Source: Zizania palustris (Eukaryota > Streptophyta > Magnoliopsida > Poales > Poaceae). From it: DNA of 64,000 nt. The notes under the pieces were generated by a model. The model had not been told where the DNA came from. It did no database searches and worked only from the letters and a program-made list of their open reading frames with translations. This document shows, piece by piece, positions 34,983-47,338 of the stretch. The translations under genes were made by a program, and so were the position numbers. Location of the stretch: assembly GCA_019279435.1 (NCBI GenBank), contig JAAALK010000287.1, positions 27,404,162 through 27,468,161 on the forward strand, in the 5' to 3' direction. Position 1 is the stretch's first letter. The number at the start of each line of letters is the position of its first letter.

Positions 34983-37900
34983 AGAAGACTCCTCTGGGAC
35001 CCTGGAATGCCCTAAAAGGCTGAAAACTGTGCTATAAGTCACGGTCGAGGCAAGAGTCCACTAAAATGAAAAAAATAGAAGACTCTTTCGTGACACTGAA
35101 ACACTATAAAAGGTTGAAAATTGTTTGTTATAGATCACGGTCGAGGCCAGGAGTCCATTGAATCGAAAAAAGTAGTAGACTCCTCCTGGACCTACTAGAC
35201 ACCTCCAAAGGTTAAAAAATGAGTTATAGGTCACGGTTGAGGCCAGGAGACCACTTAAACGAAAAAATAGCAAACTCTTCTAGGACCCCGTAACACCATT
35301 AAAGGCCAAAAATCGTGTGCTATAGGTAACGGTCGAGGCCAGTAGTACATTGAATCGACAAAAATAACAAACTCCATTGGGAACCCCGGAACGCCCTAAA
35401 AGGCCGAAACTGTGTGCTATAGGTCACGGTCGATGCAAGTGTCAACTGAAAAGGAAAAAATAGCAGACTCCTTAGTGACACTAGAAAATCCTAAAAGGCC
35501 AAAAACGGTGTGCTATAGGACACAATCGAGGCCAAGAGTCCGTTAAATCGAAAAATGTAATAGACTCCTCCGGGACCCACAAGACACCTCTGAAGGTTAA
35601 AAAATATGAGTTATAGGTCATGGTTGAGGCCAAGAGTCCACTTAAACGAAAAAAATAGCAGACTCCTCTAGTAACCAGGGAATACCATTAAAGGCCGAAA
35701 ACTGTGTGCTATAGGTAATGGTCGAAGCCCATAGTCCACTGAATCAAAAAAATAACAGTCTCGTCTAAAACCTACGGGACACCTTAGATGGGTAAAAATG
35801 TGAGCTATAGGTCACAATGAGGCCATGAGTCCACTGAATCTAAAAAAATAGAAGATTCCTCTGAAACCCACGAGACACCTCGGAACGATAAAAAACATGA
35901 GCTATAGGTCACGATTGAGGCTAGGAGACCACTGAAATGAAAAAATAGCAGATCCACCGGGAAGCATAGAAAATCGTGAAAGGCTAAAAACATGTGCTAT
36001 AGATTACGGTCGAGACCTGGAGTCCACTGAAACGAAAAAAGTAAAACACTCCTCCGGGACCCCCAGAACACCCTAAAGGCAAAAAACTGTGAGCTATAGG
36101 TCACAGTCGAAGCAAGAGTCCACTGAAATGGAAAGAATAGCATACTCCTCCGCGTCCCCAGAACACCCAAAAAGGATGAAAACGGTGTGCTATAGGCGAC
36201 GACTGAGGCCAAGAGTACACTGAATAGAAAAAAGTAGTAGACTCGTCCGTGACCCACGGGACACCTCTGGAGGTAAAAAATATGAGCTATAGGTCACGGT
36301 CGAGGCCAAGAGTCCACATAAACAAAAAATAGCAGACTCCTTTAAGACGCTTGGAACATTATTAAAGGCCAAAAATCGTGTGTTATAGGTAATGGTCGAG
36401 GCCTGTAGTCCACTGAATCGAAAAAATAACAGACTCCTCCGTAACATATGAGACACCTCGGATGGGTAAAAAACGTGAGCTATAGGTCACAATCGAGGCG
36501 ACAAGTCCACTGAATCTAAAAAGTAGCATATTCCTCCAAAACCCACGGGACACATCGGAACGGTAAAAAACATTAGTTATAGGTCACGGTCGAGGCCCGG
36601 AGTCCATTGAAATGATAAAGTAAAACACTCCTCTAGGACCCCCGGAACACCATTAAAGACCGAAAATCGTGTGCTATAGGTAACAATCGAGGCTAGTAGT
36701 CCATTGAATCGACAAAAATAGCAGACTCCTCCGGGAACCGCGGAACACCCTAAAAGGCTGAAAACTGTGTGCTAGAGGTCACGGTCGATGCAAGTGTCCA
36801 CTAAAAAGTAAAAAATATTAGACTCCTTCGTGAAACTAGAAAACCCTAAAAGGCCAAAAACGGTGTGCTATAGGACACAGGCGAGGCCAAGAGTCCATTA
36901 AATCGAAAAATGTAATAGACTCCTACAGGACCCATGAGAAACATGTGAAGGTTAAAAAATATGAGTTATCGGTCACGGTTGAGGCCAGGAGTCCACTAAA
37001 ACGAAAAAATAGCAGACTCCTCTAGTAACCTGGGAATACCATTAAAGGCCGAAAACCGTGTGCTGTAGGTAATGGTTGAGGCCCGTAGTCCACTGAATCA
37101 AAAAAGCAGTCTCGTCTGAAACCTACGGGACACCTCAGATGGGTAAAAATGTGAGCTATAGGTCACAATCGAGGCCATGAGTCCGCTGAATCTAAAAAAT
37201 AGCAGATTCCTATGAAACCCATCGGACACCTCAGAACGGTAAAAAACATGAGCTCTAGGTCACGGTCGAGTCTAGGAGACAACTGAATCAAAAAATAGCA
37301 GTCTCGTCTGAAACCTACTGGACACCTCAGATGGGTAAAAATGTGAGCTATAGGTCACAATCGAAGCCATGAGTCCACTGAATCTAAAAAATAGCATATT
37401 CCTCTAAAACACACGGGACACCACGGAACGGTAAAAAATATGAGCTATAGGCCACGGTCGAGGCTAGGAGACCACTGAAACAAAAAATAGCAGATCCTCC
37501 GGGAAGCATGAAAATAGTGAAAGACTAAAAGCATGAAAAAAGTAAAACACTCCCCCGGGACCCCCGGAACACCCTAAAAGGCCGAAAACTGTGTGCTATA
37601 GGTCACGGTCGAGGCAAGAGTCCACTGAAATGGAAAGAATAACATACTCCTCCGCGTCCCCAAAACACCCAAAAAGGACGAAAACGGTGAGCTATAGGAG
37701 ACGACTGAGGCCAAGAGTACACTAAATCGAAAAAAGTAGTAGACTCCTCCGTGACCCACGAGACACCTCTAGAGAGTAAAAAAATATGAGCTATAGGTCA
37801 CGATCGAGGCCAGGATATCAGTTTAACAAAAAAATAGCAGACTCCTTTAATACCCTCAAAACATCATTTAAGGCCAAAAATCGTGTGTTATAGGTAACGG

Positions 37901-40900
37901 TCGAGGCCTATAGTCCACTGAATCAAAAAAATAGCAGACTCCTCCGAAACTTATGGGATACCTCAGATGGGTAAAAATGTGAGCTATAGGTCACAATCGA
38001 GGCCACAAGTCCACTAAATCTAAAAAGTAGCATATTCCTCCAAAACCCACAGGACCCCTCAGAACGGTAAAGAACATGAGTTATAGATCACAGTCGAGGC
38101 CCGGAGTCCATTGAAATGAAAAATTAAAACACTCCTCTTGGACCCCCGGAACACCATTGAAGGCCGAAAATCGTGTGCTATAGGTAACAGTCGAGGCCAG
38201 TAGTTCATTGAATCGTCAAAAATAGCAAACACCTCCAAGAACCCCGGAACGCCCTAAAAGGCCGAAAACTGTGTGCTATAGGTCACGGTCGATGCAAGTG
38301 TCCACTGAAAAAATAGCATAATCCTTCGTGACACTAGAAAACCCTAAAAGGCTAAAAACGGTGTGCTATAGGACACAGTCGAGGCCAAGGGTCCATTAAA
38401 TCGAAAAATGTAATAGACTCCTCCGGGACCCACGAGACACCTCTAAAGGTTAAAAAATAATAGTTATAGGTCACGGTTGAGGCCAGGAGTCCACTTAAAT
38501 GAAAAAATAGCAGACTCCTCTAGTAACCTGGGAATACCATTAAAGGACGAAAACCGTGTGCTGCAGGTAATGGTCGAGGCCCATAGTCCACTGAATCAAA
38601 AAAATAGCAGTCTCGTCTGAAACCTACGGGACACCTTAGATGGGTAAAAATGTGAGCTATAGGTCACAATCTAAGCCATGAGTCCTGAATCTAAAAAATA
38701 GCAGATTCCTCTGAAACCCACAGGACACCTCGGAACAGTAAAAAATATGAGCTATAGGTCACGATCGAGGCTAGGAGACCACTGAAATGAAAAAATAGCA
38801 GATCCTCCGGGAAGCATGGAAAATCATGAAAGGCTAAAAACATGTGCTATAGATCACGGTCGAGACCCGAAGTCCACTAAAACAAAAAAAAGTAAAACAC
38901 TCCTCTGGGACCCCTAGAACACCCTAAAACGCCGAAAACTGTGTGCTATAGGTCACGATCGAGGCAAGAGTCCACTGAAATGGAAAGAACAGCATACTCC
39001 TCCCCGTCCCCAGAACACCCAAAAAGGACGAAAATGGTGTGCTATAGGAGACGACTGAGGCCAAGAGTGCACTGAATCGAAAAAAGTAGTAGACTCCTCC
39101 GTGAGCCACGAGACACCTATGGAGGGTAAAAAATATGAGCTATAGGTCACGATCGAGACCAGGATATCAGTTAAACAAAAAAATAGCAGACTCCTTCGTT
39201 ACACTGGAAAACCCTAAAAGGCCAAAAACGGTGTGCTACAGGACATAGTCGAGGCGAAGAGTCCATTAAATCAAAAAATGTAATAGACTCCTCCGGGACC
39301 AACGAGACACCTCTGAAGGTTAAAAAATATAAGTTATAGGTCACGGTTAAGGCCAGGAGTCTACTTAAACGAAAAAATAGCAGACTCCTCGAGTAACCTG
39401 GGAATACCATTAAATGCCGAAAACCGTGTGCTGTAGGTAATGGTCGAGGCCCATAGTCCACTAAATCAAAAAAATAGCAGTCTCGTCTGAAACCTACGAG
39501 ACACCTCACATGGGTAAAAATGTGAGCTATAGGTCACAATCGAGGCCATGAGTCCACTGAATCTAAAAAATAGCAGATTCCGCTAAAACCCACGGGACAC
39601 CTCAGAACGGTAAAAAAACATGAACTATAGGTCGCGGTCGAGGCTAGGAGACCACTGAAACAAAAAATAGCATATCCTCCTTGAAGCATGAAAATCATGA
39701 ATGGCTAAAACATGTGCTATAGATCACAGTCGAGATCCGGAGTCCACTGAAATGAAAAATGTAAAACACTCCTTCGGGACCCCCGGAACGCCCTAAAAGG
39801 CCAAAAACTGTGTGCTACAGGTCATGGTCGAGGCAAGAGTCCACTGAAATGGAAAGAATAGCATACTCCTCCGCGTCCCCAGAACACCCCAAAAGGACGA
39901 AAATGGTGTGCTATAGGAGACGACTTAGGCCAATAGTACACTGAATCGAAAAAAGTATTAGACTCCTCCGTGACCTAGGAGACACCTCTGGACGGTAAAA
40001 AATATGAGCTATAGGTCACGATCGAGGCCAGGATATCAGTTAAACAAAAAAATAGCAGACTCCTTTAAGACCTTAAAAACATCATTAAAGGCGAAAATCA
40101 TGTGTTATAGGTAACGATCGAGGCCTGTAGACCACTGAATCGAAAAAATAGCAGACTCCTCCGAAACATATGGGACACCTTGGATGGATAAAAATGTGAG
40201 CTATAGGTCACAATCGAGACAACAAGTCCACTGAAACTAAAAGTAGCATATTCCTCCAAAACCCATGGGACACCTCAGAACGGTAAAAAACATGAGTTAA
40301 AGGTCACAGTCGTGGCCCGGAGTCCATTGAAATGAAAAAGTAAAACACTCCTCTAGGACCCCCGGAACACCATTAAAGGACGAAAATCGTGTGCTATAGG
40401 TAACGGTCGAGGCCAGTAGTCCATTGAATCGAAAAAAATAGCAGACTCCTCTGGGAACCCTGGAACACCTTAAAAGGCCGAAAACTGTGTGCTATAGGTC
40501 ACGGTCGATGCAAGTGTCCACTGAAAAGGAAAAATAGCAGACTCCTTCATGACACTGGAAAACCGTAAAAGGCCAAAAACAGTGTGCTATAGGACACAGT
40601 CGAGGCCAAGAGTCCATTAAATCGAAAAATGTAATAGACTCCTCTGGGACCCACGAGACACCTCTGAAGGTAAAAAAATATGAGTTGTAGGTCACGGTTG
40701 ATGCCAGGAGTCCACTAAAACGAAAAAATAGCAGCCTCCTCTAGTAACATGGGAATACCATTAAAGGCCGAAAACTGTGTGCTGTAGGTAATGGTCGAGG
40801 CCCGTAGTCCACTGAATCAAAAAAAGCAGTCTCGTCTGAAACCTACGGGACACCTCAGATGGGTAAAAATGTGAGCTATAGGTCATAATCGAGGCCATGA

Positions 40901-43599
40901 GTCTGCTGAATCTAAAAAATAGCAGATTCCTCTGAAACCCATCAGACACCTCACAACGATAAAAAACATGAGCTCTAGGTCACGATCGAGGCTAGGAGAC
41001 AACTGAAACGAAAAAATAACAGATCCTCCGGGAAGCATGGAAAATCGTGAAAGGCTAAAAAACATGTTCTATAGATCACGGTCGAGACCCGCAGTCCACT
41101 GAAACGAATAAAGTAAAACACTCCTCCGGGACCCCCGGAACGCCCTAAAAGGCTGAAAACTGTGTGCTATAGGTCACGGTCGGGGCAAGAGTCCACTGAA
41201 ATGGAAAAAATAGCATTCTCCTCCGCGTCCCCAGAACACCCAAAAAGAACGAAAACGGTGTGCTATAGGAGATGACTGAGGCCAAGAGTACACTGAATCG
41301 AAAAAAGTAGTAGACTCCTCCGTGACCCACGGAACACCTTTGGAGGGTAAAAAATATGAGCTATAGGTCATGGTGGAGGCCAGGAGTCCACTTAAGTAAA
41401 ACATAGCAAACTCCTTTAAGACCTTCAGAACATCATTAAAGGCAAAAAATCGTGTGATATAGGTAACGGTCGAGGCCCATAGTCCACTGAATAAAAAAAA
41501 TAGCAGTCTCATTTGAAACCTACGGGACACCTCAGATGGGTAAAAATGTGAGCTATAGGTCACAATCGAGGCCATGAGTCCGCTGAATCTAAAGAATAGC
41601 AGATTCCTCTGAAACCCACGGGACACCTCGGAATGGTAAAAAACATGATCTATAAGTCACGGTCGAGGCTAGGAGACCACTGAAACAAAAAAAAATAACA
41701 GATCCTCCAGGAAGCATGGAAATCATGAAAGGCTAAAAAACATGTGCTATAGATCACGGTCGAGACCTGGATTCCACTGAAACGAAAAAAGTAAAACACT
41801 CCTCTGGGACACCCGAAACGCCCTAAAAGGCCGAAAACTGTGTGCTATAGATCACGGTCGAGGCAAGAGTACACTGGAATGGAAAAAATAGCATACTCCT
41901 CAGCGTCCCCAAAACACCCAAAAAGGCTGAAAATAGTGTGTTATAGGACACGACAGAGGCCAAGAGTACACTTAATCGAAAAAAGTAGTAGACTCCTCCG
42001 TGACCCACGGGACACCTTTGGAGTGTAAAAAATATGAGCTATAGGTCACGGTCGAGGCCAGGAATCCACTTAAACAAAAAATAGCAGACTCCTTTAAGAC
42101 CCTCAGAACATCATTAAAGGCCAAAAATCGTGAACTATAGGTAACGGTCGAGGCATGTATTCCACTGAATCAAAAAATAGCAGACTCCTCCGAAACATAT
42201 GGGATACCTCAGATGGGTAAAAAACATGAGCTATAGATTACAATCGAGGCCACAAGTCCACTGAATCTAAAAAGTAGCACATCCCTCCAAAACCCACGGG
42301 ACACCTCGGAACGGTAAGAAACATGAGTTATAGGTCACGGCCGAGGCCCGAAGTCCCTTGAAATGAAAAAGTAAAACACTCCTCTAGGACCCCTGGAACA
42401 CCATTAAAGGCCGAAAATCATGTGCTATAGGTAACGGTCGAGGCCAGTAGTCCATTGAATCGACAAAAATAGCATACTCCTCTGGGAACACTGAAACGCC
42501 CTAAAAGGCCAAAAACTGTGTGCTATAGGTCACGGTCGATGCAAGTGTCCACTGAAAAGGAAAAAATAGCACAGTCCTTCGTGACCCTAGAAAACCCTAA
42601 AAGGCCAAAAATGGTGTGCTATAGGACACAGTCGAGGCCAAGAGTCCATTAAATGGAAAAATGTAATAGACTCCTTCGAGACCCACAAGACACCTCTGAA
42701 GGTTAAAAAATATGAGTTATAGGTCACGGTTGAGGCCAGGAGTCCACATAAATGAAAAATAGTAGACTCCTCTAGTAACCTGGGAATACCATTAAAGGCC
42801 GAAAACCGTGTGCTGCAGGTAATGGTAGAGGCCCATAGTTCACTGAATCAAAAAAATAACAGTCCTGTTTGAAACCCACGGGACACCTGAGATGGGTAAA
42901 AATGTGAGCTATGGCTCACAATCGAGACCATGAGTCCGCTGAATCTAAAAAATAGCAGATTCCTCTTAAACCCACGGGACACCTCGGAACGGTAAAAAGT
43001 ATGAGCTATAGGTCACGGTCGAGGCTAGGAGACCACTGAAACGAAAAAAATAACAGATCCTCCGGGAAGCATGGAAAATCGTAAAAGGCTAAAAACATGT
43101 GTTATAGATCACAGTCGAGACCCGAAGTCCACTGAAACAAAAAAAAAGTAAAACACTCTTGCTGACCCCCGGAACGCCCTAAAAGGTCGAAAACTATGTG
43201 CTATAGGTCACGACCGAGGCAAGAGTCCACTAAAATGGAAAAAATAGCATACTCCTCTGCGTCCCCAGAACACCCAAAAAGGCTGAAAACGGTGTGCTAT
43301 AGGAGACGACTGAGGCCAAGAGTACACTGAATCGAAAAAAAGTAGTAGACTCCTCCGTGACCCACGGAACACCTCTGGAGGGTAAAAAATATGAGCTATA
43401 GGTCACGGTCGAGGCCAGGAGTCCACTTAAATAAAAAATAGCAGACTCCTTTAAGACCCTCAGAACATCATTAAAGGCAAAAAAATTTGTGATCTAGGTA
43501 ACGGTCGAGGCAAGTAGTCCATTGAATCGACAAAAATAGCAGACCCTTCTAGGAACCCTGGAACGCCCTAAAAGGCCGAAAACTGTGTGCTATAGGTCA

Positions 43600-44957
43600 C
43601 GGTCGATGCAAGTGTCCACTGAAAAGGAAAAAATTGCAGACTCCTTCGTGACCCTGGAAAACCCTAAAAGGCCAAAACGGTGTGCTATAGGACACAGTCG
43701 AGGCCAAGAGTTCATTAAATCGAAAAATGTAATAGACTCCTCCACGACACACGAGACACCTCCGAAGGTTAAAAAATATGAGTTATAGGTCACGGTTGAG
43801 GCCAGTAGTCCACTTAAACAAAAATATAGCAGACTCCTCTAGTAACCTAGGAATACCATTAAAGGCCAAAACCGTGTTCTACAGGTAATGGTCGAGGCCC
43901 ATAGTCTAATGAATCAAAAAAATAGCAGTCTCATCTGAAACCTACGGGACACCTCAAATGGGTAAAAATGTGAGCTATAGGTCACAATCGAGGCCATGAG
44001 TCCACTGAATCTAAAAAATATCAGATTCCTCTGAAACCCACGGGACACCTCGGAACGGTAAAAAACATGAGCTATAAGTCACAATCGAGGCTACGAGACC
44101 ATTGAAACGAAAAAAAATAGCAGATCCTCCAGGAAGCATGGAAAATCGTGAAAGGCTAAAAGCATGTGCTATAGATCACGGTCGAGACCCGGAGTCCACT
44201 GAAACAAAAAAAGTAAAACACTCCTCCGGGACCCCCGGAACGACCTAAAAGGCCGAAAACTGTGTGCTATAGGTCATGGTCGAGGCAAGAGTACACTGAA
44301 ATGGAAAAAATAGCATACACCTCAGCGTCCCCAGAACACCCAAAAAGGCCAAAAACGGTGTGTTATAGGAGACGACTGACGCCAAGAGTACACTGAATCG
44401 AAAAAAGTAGTAGACTCCTTCGTGACCCACGGGACACCTCTAGAGGGTAAAAAATATGAGCTATAGGTCACGGTCGAAGCCAGGACTCCACTTAAACAAA
44501 AAAAAACAGTAGACTCCTTTAAGACCCTCAGAACATCATTAAAGGCAAAAATCGTGTGTTATAGGTAACGGTCGAGGCCTATAGTCCACTGAATCAAAAA
44601 AATAGCAGACTCCTCCGAAACTTATGGGATACCTCAGATGGGTAAAAATGTGAGCTATAGGTCACAATCGAGGCGACAAGTCCACTGAATCTAAAAAGTA
44701 GCATATTCCTCCAAAACCCATGAGATACCTCGGAACGGTAAAAAACATGAGTTATAGGTCACGATCGAGCCCCGAAGTCCATTGAAATGAAAAAGTAAAA
44801 CACTCCTCTAGGACCCCCAGAACACCATTAAAGGCCTAAAATTGTGTGCTATAGGTAACGGTCGAGGCCAGTAGTCCATTGAATCGACAAAAATAGCAGA
44901 CTCCTCCGGGAACCCCAGAACGCCCTAAAAGGCTGAAAACTATGTGTTATAGGTCAC
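43600..44957. repeat. Representative 14-monomer higher-order unit
   Basis: Starting at the GATGCAAGTGTCC variant I count 14 successive monomers, with GTCGAGGC-equivalent positions near 43600, 43698, 43794, 43890, 43987, 44085, 44181, 44278, 44370, 44467, 44568, 44667, 44763 and 44863, before the same variant returns near 44958. The mean is about 97 bp. Confidence 0.7.
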
Positions 44958-47334
44958 GGTCGATGCAAGTGTCCACTGAAAAGGAAAAAATAGCAGACTC
45001 CTCCGTGACCCTGGAAAACCCTAAACGGCCAAAAATGGTGTGCTATAGGACACAATCGAGGCCAAGAGTCCATTAAATCAAAAAATGTAATAGACTCCTC
45101 CGGGACCCACAAGACACCTCTGAAGGTTAAAAAATATGAGTTATAGGTCACAGTTGAGGCCAAAAGTCCACTTAATCGAGAAAATAGCAGACTCCTCTAG
45201 TATCCTGGGAATACCATTAAAGGTCGAAAACCGTGTGCTGCAGGTAATGGTCGAGGCCCATAGTCCACTGAATCAAAAAAATAGCAGTCTCGTCTGAAAC
45301 CTACGAGACACCTCAGATGGGTAAAAATGTGAGCTATGGGTCACAATCGAGGCCATGAGTCCGTTGAATCTAAAAAATAGCAGATTCCTCTGAAACCCAC
45401 GGGACACCTCGGAACGGTAAAAAACATGAGCTATAAGTCACGGTCGAGGCTTGGAGACCACTGAAACAAAAAAATAGCAGATCCTACGGGAAGCATGGAA
45501 AATCATGAAAGGCTAAAAACATGTGCTATAGATCACGGTCGAGACTCAGAGTCCACTGAAACGAAAAAAGTAAAACACTCCTTCGGGACCCCCGGAATGC
45601 CCTAAAAGGCCAAAAACTGTGTGCTATATGTCACGGTCGAGGCAAGAGTCCACTGAAATGGAAAAATAGCATACTCCTCCGCGTCCCCAGAACACTCAAA
45701 AAGGTCGAAAATGGTGTACTATAGGACACTACTGAGGCCAAGAGTACACTAAATCGAAAAAAGTAGTAGACTCCTCTGTGACCCATGGGACACCTCTGAA
45801 GGGTAAAAAATATGATCTATAGGTCATGGTCGAGGCCAGGACTCCACTTAAACAAAAAAAAATAGCAGACTCCTTTAAGACCCTCAAAACATCATTAAAG
45901 GCAAAAAATTGTGTGTTATAGGTAACGGTCGAGGCCTGTAGACCACTGAATCGAAAAAATAGCAGACTCCTCCCAAACATATGGGACACCTTGGATGGGT
46001 AAAAAATGTGAGTTATAGGTCACAATGTAGGCCACAAGTCCACTGAATCTAAAAAGTAGCATATTCCTCCGAAACCCACGAGACACCTCGGAATGGTAAA
46101 AAACATGAGTTATAGGTCACGGTCGATGCAAGTGTCCACTGAAAAGTAAAAAATAACAGACTCCTTCATGACCCTGGAAAACCCTAAAAGGCCAAAAATG
46201 GTGTGCTGCAGGACACGGTCGAGGCCAAGAGGCCATAGTCCACTTAATCAAAAAAATAGCAGTCTCATCTGAAACCTACGGGACACCTCGGATGGGTAAA
46301 AATGTGAGCAATAGGTCACAATCGAGGCCATGAGTTCACTGAAACTAAAAAATAGAAGATTCCTCTGAAACCCACGGGACACCTCGGAATAGTAAAAAAC
46401 ATGAGCTATAGGTCACGGTTGAGGCTAGGAGACCACTGAAATGAAAAAATAGCAGATCCTCCGGGAAGCTTGGAAAATCGTGAAAGACTAAAAAAACATG
46501 TCCTATAGATCACGGTCGAGACCCGGAGTCCACTAAACGAAAAAAGTAAAACACTCCTCCAGGACCCCTGCAACGCCCTAAAAGGCCAAAAATTGTGTGC
46601 TATAGGTCACGGTCGAGGCAAGAGTCCACTGAAATGAAAAAAATAGCATACTCCTCTGCGTCCCCGGAACACCCAAAAAGGCCAAAAATGGTGTGCTATA
46701 GGAGACGACTGAGGCCAAGAGTACACTGAATCGAAAAAAGTAGTAGACTCCTCCATGACCCACGGGACACCTCTGGAGGGTAAAAAATAAGAGCTATAGG
46801 TCACGGTCGAGGCCAGGACTCCACTTAAACAAAAAAATAGCAGACTCCTTTAAGACCCTCAGAACATCATTAAAGGCAAAAAAATCGTGTGTTATAGGTA
46901 ACGATCGAGGCCTGTAGACCACTGAATCGAAAAAAATAGCAGACTCCTCCCAAACATATGGGACACCTCGAATGGGTAAAAATGTGAGCTATAGGTCACA
47001 ATCAATGCCATGAGTCCACTGAATCTAAAAAATAGCAGATTCCTATGAAATCCACGGGTCACCTCACAACGATAAAAAACATGAGCTATAGGTCACGATC
47101 GAGGATAGGAGACCACTGAAATGAAAAAATAGCAGATCCTACGGGAAGCATGGAAAATCATGAAAGGCTAAAAAACATGTGCTATAGATCACGGTCGAGA
47201 CACGGAGTCCACTGAAATGAAAAAAGTAAAACACTCCTCCGGGACCCCCGGAACGCCCTAAAAGGCCGAAAACTGTGTGCTATAGGTCACGGTCAAGGCA
47301 AGAGTACACTGAAATGGAAAAAATAGCATACTCC

Positions 47335-47338
47335 TCAG
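47335..47338. repeat. Target-site duplication TCAG, left
   Basis: TCAG immediately before the left LTR is repeated at 59735-59738 immediately after the right LTR. The uninterrupted satellite reads CTCCTCAGCGTCC at about 20694, so the duplicated bases are clear. Confidence 0.75.

Larger units (their letters stand above)
34983..47338. repeat. Satellite array 3, left part (about 97 bp monomer, higher-order structure)
   Basis: This is over 12 kb of head-to-tail monomers. The GATGCAAGTGTCC monomer variant recurs at about 35433, 36787, 38294, 40508, 42539, 43609, 44963 and 46126. Several of the gaps are close to 1.35 kb, while others are longer or shorter and imply gained or lost monomers. The array contains, in consecutive order, the sequences of array 1 (34983-38241) and array 2 (39183-42115). 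It stops at 47338 only because a retrotransposon is inserted there. Confidence 0.92.

Noticed and set aside
34983..47338. CRISPR-like array
   Set aside because: Repeats are contiguous about 97 bp monomers with no unique spacers, and the DNA is eukaryotic.
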